A stretch of DNA of 8,644 nucleotides from contig JAOUQB010000077.1 of NCBI GenBank assembly GCA_029879555.1, forward strand, positions 1 to 8,644, given 5' to 3'. This stretch comes from Nitrospirota bacterium (GTDB lineage: Bacteria; Nitrospirota; Nitrospiria; Nitrospirales; UBA8639). Under the pieces are notes generated by a model. The model was not told where the DNA came from, did not search any database, and was given only the letters and a program-made list of their open reading frames with translations. A program made the position numbers and the translations under genes. Position 1 is the stretch's first letter, and every line of letters begins with the position of its first letter. Positions 1-7,736 of this stretch are shown in pieces.

Positions 1-843
1 GAACCTCGCCTCTTTCCCCATCTGAAGGTCCTCGAAAATTTACAATACGGATGGAAACGCACAGACCAATCCAAGCGCCGCATCACCCTCGATCAAGTCG
101 TTCAAGTCTTGGATATCGAAAAGCTGCTTGAACGGCGCCCTAGCGCATTATCAGGAGGCGAACAACAACGAATTGCGATCGGTCGTGCCTTATTAACCAG
201 CCCACATCTTTTGCTCATGGATGAACCACTCAGCTCTCTAGATCTTCCACGAAAACGGGAAATCCTTCCATTTCTCCAACGTCTGGATTCAGAATTTCAC
301 ATTCCCATCGTCTACGTGAGCCACGACCTGCATGAAATCGTCGAGTTGGCAAAAACCGTGATCTTACTGAAGGAAGGGAAAGTAGTGGGGAGCGGACCGA
401 TTGAGGAGATTTTCTCGAAACTAAATCTTCGACACCTTATCCCAGAAAATCATCTCGGAGCACTGGTCGACACGATAGTCGTCGAGCAAGATCAAGAGTT
501 CGGCCTCACCAGGCTGGCCTTCTCTGGTGGGCACCTCTCTGTCCCCCACCACCATCAAAAGATTGGAGATCGACTCCGCGTGCAAATTCTTGCTAAAGAC
601 GTGAGTCTTATTTGCAGTCCGCCCTCATTTCAAACCAGCGTCCTCAACCTTCTAGAAGCCACCGTCGTAGAAATTGGAGAGGTCAACACTGAGCACCCCT
701 TTGTCGATATCAAACTGGATATCGGATGTCCTCTTCTCGCCACCATTACCCGCAAATCATTAACCACCCTCAAACTCCATCCCGGGCAACGGGTCCATGC
801 CCAAATTAAAGCCGTGGCTCTCAGTCCAGGCACCCATCATTAA
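1..843 (+). CDS. modC: Molybdate-type ABC transporter ATP-binding protein, ModC-like (5' partial)
   Basis: The frame is open from base 1, so the gene starts outside the window; 280 residues are visible. It would power molybdate (or a related oxyanion) import at the inner face of the cytoplasmic membrane with a ModB-type permease. The visible part opens with RLFPHLKVLENLQYG, the stretch just after the Q-loop in ModC proteins. Then come the ABC signature LSGGEQQ (visible residues 50-56), Walker B LLLMDEP (70-76), the D-loop SSLD (78-81) and the switch histidine in VSHD (108). Walker A is off-window. The C-terminal part, about 186-276, is a TOBE/Mop-like domain with RVQILAKDVSL and a second beta-rich stretch, which favours ModC over other importers. 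A family length near 350 implies roughly 75 missing residues. A TTG at 109 opens a shorter frame but lies mid-domain and is not the start. Sulfate- or iron-type importers share this architecture, so the substrate is inferred. Confidence 0.88.
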   Translation, partial: EPRLFPHLKVLENLQYGWKRTDQSKRRITLDQVVQVLDIEKLLERRPSALSGGEQQRIAIGRALLTSPHLLLMDEPLSSLDLPRKREILPFLQRLDSEFHIPIVYVSHDLHEIVELAKTVILLKEGKVVGSGPIEEIFSKLNLRHLIPENHLGALVDTIVVEQDQEFGLTRLAFSGGHLSVPHHHQKIGDRLRVQILAKDVSLICSPPSFQTSVLNLLEATVVEIGEVNTEHPFVDIKLDIGCPLLATITRKSLTTLKLHPGQRVHAQIKAVALSPGTHH

Positions 844-1141
844 CCATTTCTTACACGGTTTTTCAGAGAATATGGACAAAAAGCCATATTCGAAGGCAAC
901 ACATCCAGAGGCACATAGCCTTGAAAAGGCCATGGGACTGGTTGAAAAATTCGCTCGTCTACACGCTTGCGCGCCAAAACGCTTCAACACGTAGACGCAA
1001 AACCGCTTTCATTCTTCGCCACCATATCGACAAGGTACGCACCGCGAAGGCAAAGAACGCAACTGAAAGATTTCTTCAATAGGTCTTGATAAAGAAGACG
1101 GGGATGAGGCGAGACAAGATAATAGCTCTAGCGAATTGAGC
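844..1141. other. Gene-free interval between modC and the pentapeptide gene
   Basis: These 298 bases separate the ends of two convergent genes. No frame here has both a good ribosome binding site and recognisable protein character. The only clear structure is the inverted repeat at 868-891. A weak 5-bp inverted repeat (AGCTC/GAGCT, about 1125-1142) sits just beyond the stop of the minus-strand gene and could help end its transcript, but it has no T-run. Confidence 0.5.
868..891. repeat. Perfect 8-bp inverted repeat downstream of modC
   Basis: GAATATGG at 868-875 pairs perfectly with CCATATTC at 884-891 across an 8-base A-rich loop, 24 bases after the modC stop. It could be an mRNA-end hairpin or part of a terminator. 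There is no T-tract after it and the stem is AT-rich, so intrinsic termination is not well supported. Confidence 0.45.
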
Positions 1142-1480
1142 TTAGGCTTCGTACCGCATTCGAGTTCCATGTTGGTGGGAGAGGAGAATTTCTTGTGCAC
1201 TCAGTTCTTTCGGGAACAACGTGCCAGAAATATGCGTGCCATGAATGCTGGCTCCGTGTAAATTGCATTGAGAGAGATCGACCCCGCGGATATCCGCCTG
1301 ACGGAAATAACTCCCACGAAAATCCACTCCAGTGACTTCCATTCCCCGAAGATCCACAGTCCGAAAATCGCAATTGGTGAGGTCCGGTTTTTCGCCTCCC
1401 TCGAACCGGGCATTAAATTCAGTGATCTTTCCGTCTCTGAGCAGTAAGTACATCGGGTCAGTTGAAATTTTTGGCTTCAC
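1142..1480 (-). CDS. Short pentapeptide-repeat protein (112 aa)
   Basis: From about residue 33 to 87 the chain divides cleanly into eleven consecutive five-residue units with L, F, I or V in the second position (DLTNC, DFRTV, DLRGM, EVTGV, DFRGS, YFRQA, DIRGV, DLSQC, NLHGA, SIHGT, HISGT). This pattern folds as a right-handed quadrilateral beta-helix. A short non-repeat tail follows (LFPKELSAQEILLSHQHGTRMRY). The start is GTG at 1480, because the complementary strand has AGGA (plus-strand 1489-1492) eight bases upstream and an in-frame stop lies a little further up. An internal ATG at 1453 has no Shine-Dalgarno sequence. There is no signal peptide or membrane segment, so it is probably cytosolic. 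Some pentapeptide proteins protect DNA gyrase, but this short one has too few coils to claim that, and its function is unknown. It stands alone and is transcribed away from motA. Confidence 0.85.
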   Translation of the reverse strand: MKPKISTDPMYLLLRDGKITEFNARFEGGEKPDLTNCDFRTVDLRGMEVTGVDFRGSYFRQADIRGVDLSQCNLHGASIHGTHISGTLFPKELSAQEILLSHQHGTRMRYEA

Positions 1481-1972
1481 TGGTGACGTCCTTTTCCTCT
1501 TCTTGGTTCAGTGAGAATCATGATGCAAGGACTCTCAGAAGATAAATTGAAGACCTGTGAATAGTATCGACAGCATAAGAGGCAGACTAAAGGAGATTGG
1601 CAAGAAAAGAGATCAAACTCCCCTACTCCTTGATAGCCTCATTCAGGTTCATTTCTGTGAAGGAGACATTATCTCGGTGATTGGCGATCATAAAAACGAA
1701 AGCTCAATCGTCGCGTTCCGACCCCACACCCATAGGTGAATTTTTCAACAGCAAGTGGTGCTGGCCTTTTTCCCCATGACAACAATTTTTCCCATGAGGG
1801 AGGAGAGTGGAGAAATTGAGGTGAGAGTCTCAGAAGCTATTAATTTCTGCCGGCCATTTTCCGAATGATAAAAATACGGATCTTTTCCTAAGTGAGGGAG
1901 CACGCTCTGGCATGGTGAGGCTGAGAAAGACAAGGACAGCTGGTCGATAGTTGAATCCAGTTGAGAAGGGAT

Positions 1973-2001
1973 AGCCGGATGCCAAAACGAACGAACCGGC
2001 T
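1973..2001. repeat. 6-bp inverted repeat in the intergenic region
   Basis: AGCCGG at 1973-1978 and CCGGCT at 1996-2001 are perfect complements separated by 17 bases. It lies in the multi-frame-open stretch and may be a structural part of a dispersed repeat. A short stem with a long loop is weak evidence on its own. Confidence 0.3.
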
Positions 2002-2130
2002 GCATGCCTCTCAATTCTAGGGATTTCTTCAAAGCCCCTGCCCCAAAGACTATGCGGAGATTCGAAGTTCCGACTGATTGAAAAAAGTGAGCATGAGGTT
2101 CGTAATGAAGAGCCTCGCAGGTTGAAATGT

Positions 2131-2158
2131 TTGACCGGTACGCTCAAGCCCATATGAA
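2131..2158 (+). promoter_or_regulatory. Possible sigma-70-type promoter for the motA operon
   Basis: TTGACC (2131-2136) and TATGAA (2153-2158) are spaced by 16 bases, about 70 bases upstream of the motA start. The -35 box matches the consensus well; the -10 box matches four of six. No clear flagellar sigma-28 (TAAA-N15-GCCGATAA) site was found. This is a pattern match only. Confidence 0.25.
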
Positions 2159-2226
2159 AAACGTTCCATTGGTGTCCACTGATGTGGGAGCCAGTTGACC
2201 ATCATGAATAATTGGGAGTTTGTTTT

Positions 2227-3084
2227 ATGCTAGTTATCCTTGGATACATTGTGATTATTATTTCTGTCTTTGGCGGATTTGCATTGGCTGGCGGACATGT
2301 CGCTTCGCTGTGGCAACCGGTTGAAGTCCTCATGATCGCGGGTGGGGCCATCGGAGCCTTCGTGGTGGGAAATTCCAGCAAAGCCATTAAGGCCACCTTG
2401 AAGAATTTGCCTGGGGTGTTTAAAGAAACCCCCTATAATAAAGCCATGTACATGCAATTAATGTCCCTACTCTACACCATATTAATGAAGGTCAAAAAAG
2501 AAGGCATGCTGTCAATTGAAGGGGACGTGGATAACCCAAAACAGAGCGACCTCTTCAAGAAATTTCCCCTTATTCTTGGAGATCATCATGCCATTGAATT
2601 TATCACGGATTATTTACGGTTGATGGTTGGTGGCAATCTTAATTCTATGGAAATTGAAAATTTGATGGATTGTGAATTGGAAACACACCATCAGGAGGGA
2701 GAAGTGCCCATTCATACTGTGGCAAAGCTGGGAGATGGATTGCCGGCTTTTGGTATTGTTGCGGCAGTTATGGGTGTCGTTCATACCATGGAATCCGTCC
2801 ATCTCCCCCCCGCTGAGCTGGGTATATTGATTGCGGCAGCACTCGTGGGAACCTTCTTAGGCATTCTCCTGGCTTACGGATTTATTAGTCCATTGGCGGG
2901 AAAACTGGAACATCGCCTTCATGAATCAAGTAAATTGCTTGAGTGCATCAAAGTCACGCTTTTGGCAAATCTTAACGGGTACTCCCCCGTATTGTCTGTT
3001 GAATTTGGCAGGAAGGCATTATTCTCAACTGAGCGCCCATCCTTCCTGGAACTGGAAGAGCATATCAGCAAAAGTAAATCCTAA
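2227..3084 (+). CDS. motA: Flagellar motor stator protein MotA (285 aa)
   Basis: MotA is the five-copy membrane subunit of the flagellar stator. With MotB it forms a proton channel and pushes on FliG in the rotor. The start is ATG 2227, preceded by GGGAG (2214-2218) with an 8-base spacer. An in-frame TTG at 2212 would make that Shine-Dalgarno part of the coding region and is rejected. The protein begins with the family-typical MLVILGYIVI and GGFALAGGH. Membrane segments lie at about 2-22, 32-50, 170-190 and 200-222. Residue numbering matches E. coli MotA exactly at the functional sites: P173 (GLPAFGIVAAVMGVVH), A180 and P222 (FISPL). In the cytoplasmic loop E98 is kept but position 90 is Lys instead of Arg. 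It is followed after 53 bp by motB, the usual stator operon order. Confidence 0.96.
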   Translation: MLVILGYIVIIISVFGGFALAGGHVASLWQPVEVLMIAGGAIGAFVVGNSSKAIKATLKNLPGVFKETPYNKAMYMQLMSLLYTILMKVKKEGMLSIEGDVDNPKQSDLFKKFPLILGDHHAIEFITDYLRLMVGGNLNSMEIENLMDCELETHHQEGEVPIHTVAKLGDGLPAFGIVAAVMGVVHTMESVHLPPAELGILIAAALVGTFLGILLAYGFISPLAGKLEHRLHESSKLLECIKVTLLANLNGYSPVLSVEFGRKALFSTERPSFLELEEHISKSKS

Positions 3085-3137
3085 TCACAACACCCCCTTA
3101 GACCCTTAGAAATACATCTAACAACCCAAAGGTATAC

Positions 3138-4040
3138 ATGGCGCAAGAATCATTTCAACAACCGATTGTCATCAAAAAGATCAAAAAAGTTGTGGGTGGT
3201 GGCCATGGCGGTGCGTGGAAAATTGCCTATGCTGACTTTGTGACAGCCATGATGGCGTTTTTTTTGTTGATGTGGTTATTGGGATCAGTAGATGGTGGAA
3301 AATTAGTCGGGATTGCTGAATATTTCAAAACTCCATTAAAAGTGGCCATGGGTGCTCCTGGCACCGGCGATGCGACAAGTATCATGGATGGTGGGGGAAA
3401 AGATTTATCGCGTTCGACGGGTCAAGTGCAACAAGGAGCGACAGAGCTCATCACTAAAAAGATCACGCCTGAGACGGCCGCTAAAGCCGAACGTGCGCGA
3501 CAAGAGATCGCTCAGCTGAAGGAATTAAAAGGGAAAATTGAACAAGCCATTGAATCTAATTCGACCTTACAAAAATTCAAAAAACAACTCCTGTTGGATA
3601 TCACAGCAGAGGGCTTGCGCATTCAAATTGTTGATGCACAAAACCGTCCCATGTTTTCGAGTGGGCGAGCAGACTTACAACCCTATACACGAACGATACT
3701 CCATGAAATTGGTGAAACCCTGAATAGCGTGCCCAATAAAATAAGCCTGGCAGGACATACGGATGCGACCCCGTTTCCTTCTGGCCATACAGGGTACAGT
3801 AACTGGGAATTATCAGCAGATCGAGCGAATGCCTCGCGTCGAGAGCTGGTTACGGGTAAGATGGATCCCGAAAAAGTCCTCAGAGTCGTGGGGCTCTCTT
3901 CCGCCGTCTTATTTGACAAGAAGGACCCATACAATCCCATCAATCGTCGCATAACAATTACCGTGTTGAACCAAGAGGGTGAAAAAGCGATCACCAAAGA
4001 TAGTGGCGGTCAAGATATGGTCATCAAAGCGGGTATGTAG
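3138..4040 (+). CDS. motB: Flagellar motor stator protein MotB (300 aa)
   Basis: MotB pairs with MotA, carries the proton-binding aspartate and anchors the stator to peptidoglycan. The start is ATG 3138 with AAAGG six bases upstream. A basic N-terminus (KKIKKVV, 13-19) leads into one membrane helix, about 29-50, with WKIAYADFVTAMMAFFLLMW; D33 is the expected proton-carrying residue. The aliphatic, Met-rich helix resembles proton-type MotB more than sodium-type PomB. A linker of about 51-150 contains a charged, probably helical stretch (110-150). The OmpA-like peptidoglycan-binding domain spans about 155-277, with LAGHTDATPF (204-213), NWELSADRA (222-230) and NRR (269-271). Length is close to the E. 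coli protein. It lies between motA and a methyltransferase gene in a compact plus-strand cluster. Confidence 0.96.
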   Translation: MAQESFQQPIVIKKIKKVVGGGHGGAWKIAYADFVTAMMAFFLLMWLLGSVDGGKLVGIAEYFKTPLKVAMGAPGTGDATSIMDGGGKDLSRSTGQVQQGATELITKKITPETAAKAERARQEIAQLKELKGKIEQAIESNSTLQKFKKQLLLDITAEGLRIQIVDAQNRPMFSSGRADLQPYTRTILHEIGETLNSVPNKISLAGHTDATPFPSGHTGYSNWELSADRANASRRELVTGKMDPEKVLRVVGLSSAVLFDKKDPYNPINRRITITVLNQEGEKAITKDSGGQDMVIKAGM

Positions 4041-4072
4041 ACGGAGCGAGGCAGTTGAGTTCTTAGAAGACA

Positions 4073-4840
4073 ATGATGCGTTTGTTCTCCTCAATAGGCC
4101 GCTCCCCGGCATTGCTCGCATTCCTCACACAACTCCTTGCTTTAGCTGCACTCTTTCCACTATTCATCATATTTTCAGAGCAAAACATCAGTCTCTTTGG
4201 ATGGGCCATCCTGCAAGGGATGGTCGCAGCCCTGGTCAGTCTTCGACTTAACATGGCGCGCTGGTGGATAGTCATCCACTTATTATTTATGCCGGCAGTG
4301 ACGGCAACACTGGCACTGAGCTTGCCGCCGCTTTGGTTTGGTCTGGTATTCCTCGTCTTGGCATTAATGTATGGAAAGACTTACCAGACGCAAGTCCCGC
4401 TGTATCTTTCAAGTCAAGAAGCTACAAAAGCACTGAGTGCCATGCTACCTCAACAACAGCATTTTTCATTTATGGATCTGGGTAGTGGATGCGGGGGCTT
4501 ACTGAAAACGCTCAGTCACCTGCATTCAAACGGAAGCTATTATGGCATTGAAGCCGCACCATTACCCTACTTGGTGAGTACGGTACGGAAGATACTGAGT
4601 GCATCAAAATATTCCATTCAATGGGGTGATTTTTGGAAAGACGACCTGGCACAGTATGATGTCGTGTATGCCTATCTTTCTCCCGTTCCAATGCAGCGAT
4701 TGTGGGAAAAAGCCCGTCAGGAAATGCAACCTGGCAGCCTGTTGATCAGCAACAGCTTTATCATTCCAGGCGTCTTGCCAGAGAAAAGTATCCAACTCAA
4801 TGATTTCCCTGGTTCAACGTTATATATGTGGCGAATATAG
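4073..4840 (+). CDS. Membrane-anchored class I SAM-dependent methyltransferase, FAM173-like layout (255 aa)
   Basis: This gene encodes a predicted S-adenosylmethionine methyltransferase bound to the cytoplasmic membrane. Hydrophobic segments at about 12-34, 41-59, 64-83 and 86-100 form an N-terminal membrane domain. A Rossmann-type methyltransferase domain then fills 115-255, with motif I MDLGSGCGG (134-142), acidic motif II E160 in YGIEAAP, GDFWKDDL (185-192) and motif IV YDVVYAYLSP (195-204). Membrane helix plus compact methyltransferase, together with DFWKDDLAQYD, recalls the FAM173 family, whose mitochondrial members methylate lysines on ATP synthase subunit c and the ADP/ATP carrier. This resemblance is from memory and the substrate is unknown. 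ATGs at 4073 and 4076 are both possible starts; an in-frame stop at 4064 excludes earlier ones. The ribosome binding site is weak (AGAAGA), so translation may be coupled to motB, 32 bp upstream. Confidence 0.85.
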   Translation: MMRLFSSIGRSPALLAFLTQLLALAALFPLFIIFSEQNISLFGWAILQGMVAALVSLRLNMARWWIVIHLLFMPAVTATLALSLPPLWFGLVFLVLALMYGKTYQTQVPLYLSSQEATKALSAMLPQQQHFSFMDLGSGCGGLLKTLSHLHSNGSYYGIEAAPLPYLVSTVRKILSASKYSIQWGDFWKDDLAQYDVVYAYLSPVPMQRLWEKARQEMQPGSLLISNSFIIPGVLPEKSIQLNDFPGSTLYMWRI

Positions 4841-4906
4841 GTAAGGTTTATTGGAACACATAGTGGTTCTTCCTATTATGATTGGTGCCTAATGTCAGGC
4901 CTTACC
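4840..4906. terminator. Possible bidirectional terminator at the convergent junction
   Basis: The methyltransferase gene (+) and pepN (-) meet here with 54 bp between their stops. GGTAAGG at 4840-4846 is perfectly complementary to CCTTACC at 4900-4906, spanning both stop codons. An imperfect stem GAAC..GTTC lies inside (about 4854-4869) and is followed by TTCCTATT. No classic GC-rich stem with a T-run is present, so this is a weak call based mostly on position. Confidence 0.3.
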
Positions 4907-7546
4907 AGCCCTAAGTTGGCTGAAGGTTTCCTTCCCTAAATACCGTTCAAGTTTTTCACTGAGATCGGTTGAGAGACTCTCCATCGAGGCGATGCGGCAG
5001 AGTTGAGCTTCCATTTTGGTTTGTAAATCCATTCGATGTTGTCTGAACTTTTCAAAGGCTCCCACCATTCTGGAGGCCACTTGGGGATTTTTTGCATCCA
5101 GCTCCATGAGAAAATCCACAACAAATTTATAGCCTGATCCGTCCTCAGCATGAAATCCGTTGGGGTTGGCCTGAGCGAAGGTTCCATACAGTGCTCGCAT
5201 TCGGTTCGGGGTGGGGTGTTGAAAGACTTCATGTTCTTTCAGGTCTTTCACGATCTGGAGAATATCCTCGGTCTGTGATCTTGCAAAAGCCCCTACCCAC
5301 TTATCTACGACTAATGCATCATTTACGAACTGATAATAAAAATGCTGGGAAATGCCGTCTCGATATGTTTGAGCCTCATCCATATTGATGATAATCGTTA
5401 GCGCAGCATAGCGGTCCGTCATATTATGGGCTTGGCTATATTGCCTGACGGCCAGCTTAGCTACTTCAGCATCTCCTGAATACGACAAATACCCGAGCGC
5501 GGTGTTTTGTAGGCTGCGGCGACCCCCATCGGCACGCTCATATGCCTTACCGGGATCATTATTGGTGTGGTACATCTCGAGAAATTCTTTGTGAAGTTCA
5601 CGTCCAAGTTTTTCTAGAAAGGCCTTGCGTACGGCCAGGATCGCGTGGGGATCAATGACGTCTCGCTTGGGAGCAAGTTCCTGATAGACGGGCAGACTGA
5701 GGGCCAAGCTCATGAGTTCCTGATCCATATCAGTCCGTTGCAGAAGACGACGAAACGAATCCAGCACATCGTCGCCAACCAGAATGTCTTGTCCAGATTC
5801 ATAGCGGTTAATCTGCTCCATGAGCTTGGTGGTCAGGAATCGGTTCCCGGCCTCCCACTGATTGAACCCGTCGCGATCATGAACCATCAGATGCCGCAAT
5901 TGGTCATCGGTGTAAGAGGCATCGAGATTGACCGGGGCGGAAAAATGGCGGAACAGCGATGGGACAGAATCAGGCGGGACATGCTCAAACGTAAACGTCT
6001 GCTTTGCTTGAGTCAGCTCCAGGACATCCTGCACGACATCTTCACCAGCAGGACTCACCAACCCAAATTTCACGGGAATGTGTCTGGGTTGACCGTTTGA
6101 CTGATTGCTAATGGTGGGAACAATCTGTTCCAGCGTGAGCATGAACTGTTTCGTCGCCTTATCAAATAACCAATGGGCTTTCACTTCCGGCGTACCGGCT
6201 TCTGTATACCAGAGCATGAACTGACTCAAGTCACGACCCGAAGCCTCCTCCATACAGTGCACCCAGTCTTCAACGGTGACCGCTTGCCCGTCGAAACGAT
6301 CAAAATAAAGATCCGAGGCTTTGCGAAACGTCGCCTTCCCCAATAAGGTATGCAACATGCGATTGAGCTCGGCCCCTTTGCTGTAGACCGTTGCGGTATA
6401 GAAGTTATTAATGGTGACAAATTGATTCGGGCGTGGTGGATGGGCCATGGGCCCCGCATCTTCGGGAAATTGACTCATGCGCAAGCTTCTGACGTTGGCA
6501 ATGCGATTCACGGCTTGTGACCCCATATCACCAGAAAATTCCTGATCCCTAAAGACGGTCAAGCCTTCTTTTAAACACAACTGAAACCAGTCACGACAGG
6601 TGACACGGTTGCCCGTCCAGTTGTGAAAATATTCGTGCGCAATCACCCCTTCAACGCCCTCATAATCAGCATCGGTGGCGGTGTCCGGATGCGCCAACAC
6701 ATACTTGGTGTTAAAGACATTCAACGATTTGTTTTCCATAGCCCCCATATTAAAATCATCCACGGCCACAATATTGAACAGGTCGAGGTCATATTCACGG
6801 CCATAGACCTCCTCATCCCATGTCATCGATTTTTTCAGCGAGGCCATGGCATGATCGAGTTTATCGAGGTCTTTTGCATCAGCATAAATACACAACGCCA
6901 CCTGACGACCACTCGCCGTCACGAAGGTATCGTCAATGCAGGCTAAATCCCCTCCGACCAAGGCAAACAAATAACTGGGCTTGGGGAATGGGTCTTCCCA
7001 TACCGCATAATGACGTCTTTCATCCATTGGCCCATGATCGACGAGATTGCCATTAGACAGAAGGACAGGAGCCGCAATTTGATCGGCGATAATCTTTGTA
7101 GTGTACGTCGCCATATTATCCGAGCGGTCAGGGAAAAACGTGATTCGCCTGAACCCTTGAGCCTCACATTGCGTACACCAATTCCCGCTTGATTTATACA
7201 AGCCGTCAAGTGCCGTATTCTGTTCAGGATGAATTCTGACGAGAGTCTCTAGGGTCAGGGTATCTTGTGTGGGTTGAAGAGAAAGGGACTTTTGGTCAAC
7301 GACGTAACCATCCGTCAGATTCACCCCCTTGGGGAGAGCCACGTCATTCAGCTTCACCTCCAGCAATTCTAGTTCTTCGCCATCTAGAACAAGCGGGTTC
7401 TGATGTGAGCCATTCTTCTTCACCTGTAATTTGGCGCTAACAAATGTCTCTCCCTCGCGCAAATCAAAGATCAAGTCAACATGCGTCACCCAATAATCCG
7501 GTTGTTGATAATCTTTTAGGTACGTCACTGTATTTGTTTCAGACAC
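4895..7546 (-). CDS. pepN: Aminopeptidase N, M1 family zinc metallopeptidase (883 aa)
   Basis: PepN is a cytosolic zinc aminopeptidase that removes N-terminal residues from peptides in the last steps of protein turnover. All catalytic elements are present: GAMEN (268-272), HEYFH (H304, E305, H308), the third zinc ligand E327 in KEGLTVFRD with the family spacing of 18, and the transition-state tyrosine Y388 in YTATVYSKGAE. The order is an N-terminal beta domain (to about 195), a thermolysin-like catalytic domain (to about 445), a small beta-sandwich (to about 545) and a helical C-terminal domain. The length is close to the 870-residue E. coli enzyme, so it is complete. The start is GTG 7546, with AGGAG (plus-strand 7555-7559) eight bases upstream and an in-frame stop at 7562-7564 that rules out earlier starts. 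It has no signal peptide. It is a single gene convergent with the motA operon. Confidence 0.97.
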   Translation of the reverse strand: MSETNTVTYLKDYQQPDYWVTHVDLIFDLREGETFVSAKLQVKKNGSHQNPLVLDGEELELLEVKLNDVALPKGVNLTDGYVVDQKSLSLQPTQDTLTLETLVRIHPEQNTALDGLYKSSGNWCTQCEAQGFRRITFFPDRSDNMATYTTKIIADQIAAPVLLSNGNLVDHGPMDERRHYAVWEDPFPKPSYLFALVGGDLACIDDTFVTASGRQVALCIYADAKDLDKLDHAMASLKKSMTWDEEVYGREYDLDLFNIVAVDDFNMGAMENKSLNVFNTKYVLAHPDTATDADYEGVEGVIAHEYFHNWTGNRVTCRDWFQLCLKEGLTVFRDQEFSGDMGSQAVNRIANVRSLRMSQFPEDAGPMAHPPRPNQFVTINNFYTATVYSKGAELNRMLHTLLGKATFRKASDLYFDRFDGQAVTVEDWVHCMEEASGRDLSQFMLWYTEAGTPEVKAHWLFDKATKQFMLTLEQIVPTISNQSNGQPRHIPVKFGLVSPAGEDVVQDVLELTQAKQTFTFEHVPPDSVPSLFRHFSAPVNLDASYTDDQLRHLMVHDRDGFNQWEAGNRFLTTKLMEQINRYESGQDILVGDDVLDSFRRLLQRTDMDQELMSLALSLPVYQELAPKRDVIDPHAILAVRKAFLEKLGRELHKEFLEMYHTNNDPGKAYERADGGRRSLQNTALGYLSYSGDAEVAKLAVRQYSQAHNMTDRYAALTIIINMDEAQTYRDGISQHFYYQFVNDALVVDKWVGAFARSQTEDILQIVKDLKEHEVFQHPTPNRMRALYGTFAQANPNGFHAEDGSGYKFVVDFLMELDAKNPQVASRMVGAFEKFRQHRMDLQTKMEAQLCRIASMESLSTDLSEKLERYLGKETFSQLRAGKA

Positions 7547-7554
7547 GGCATCAT

Positions 7555-7559
7555 CTCCT
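7555..7559 (-). promoter_or_regulatory. Ribosome binding site of pepN with two out-of-frame ATGs in its spacer
   Basis: On the minus strand AGGAG is followed by ATGATGCC and then the GTG start. The spacing of eight bases to GTG is near ideal. The two ATGs in the spacer open a 9-codon overlapping mini-frame (MMPCLKQIQ) that ends inside the first codons of pepN. The GTG is retained as start because only that frame encodes PepN. Confidence 0.65.
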
Positions 7560-7736
7560 CTTTATCATTCATCTTCGCTTCCTGCCCAAAGCATCTTATG
7601 GCATTGTCACCATAACCAGCCCCACACGCAATAGAATATATTTCCAGAACGATGCCACCACCTCTCAAAGCTCAATAGTCACCCCCTCTCCCCTCACACT
7701 CCAAGCTAGTACCTTCTAAAGCACACTTCTAACAAC
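7560..7736. other. Upstream region of pepN
   Basis: This stretch lies between the pepN ribosome binding site and the large palindrome, and should hold the pepN promoter. No -35/-10 pair of good quality could be picked by eye on the minus strand. The only AT-rich candidate is TATATT (plus-strand about 7637-7643 region), without a matching -35 box. No gene is seen. Confidence 0.35.

Larger units (their letters stand above)
1481..2226. other. 746-bp interval without a confident gene; right part possibly a repeat or remnant
   Basis: This interval lies between two divergent genes and should hold both promoters. The left part (1557-1739) contains a 60-codon plus-strand frame starting GTG, without a ribosome binding site or recognisable motifs. 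The right part, about 1745-2157, is open over long stretches in several frames: minus-strand 1830-2153 with an ATG, and plus-strand 1975-2157 without a start codon but with protein-like composition (LIEKSEHEVRNEEPRRLK). None has a convincing start signal. Overlapping open frames of this type are common in dispersed intergenic repeats that are often mis-annotated as hypothetical genes. I see no RNA gene. Confidence 0.45.

Noticed and set aside
872..994. A 40-codon plus-strand frame beginning ATG (MDKKPYSKATHPEAHSLEK) downstream of modC
   Set aside because: The ATG is inside the stem of the inverted repeat 868-891, there is no good ribosome binding site and no recognisable motif.
1142..1480. 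Gyrase-protecting (Qnr-like) role for the pentapeptide protein
   Set aside because: Only about eleven repeats, giving under three helical coils, and a non-repeat tail; Qnr and MfpA proteins are much longer.
1557..1739. A 60-codon plus-strand frame starting GTG
   Set aside because: No Shine-Dalgarno before the GTG, no domain recognised, and the region has no coding signature I can defend; kept only as a mention in the intergenic entry.
2212..2226. Earlier TTG start for motA
   Set aside because: It would put the GGGAG ribosome binding site inside the gene, and MotA proteins typically start MLVI, which matches ATG 2227.
5645..6100. A 151-codon plus-strand frame antisense to pepN
   Set aside because: It lies fully within the catalytic enzyme gene on the opposite strand and shows no family motif; pepN has complete motifs over the same bases.
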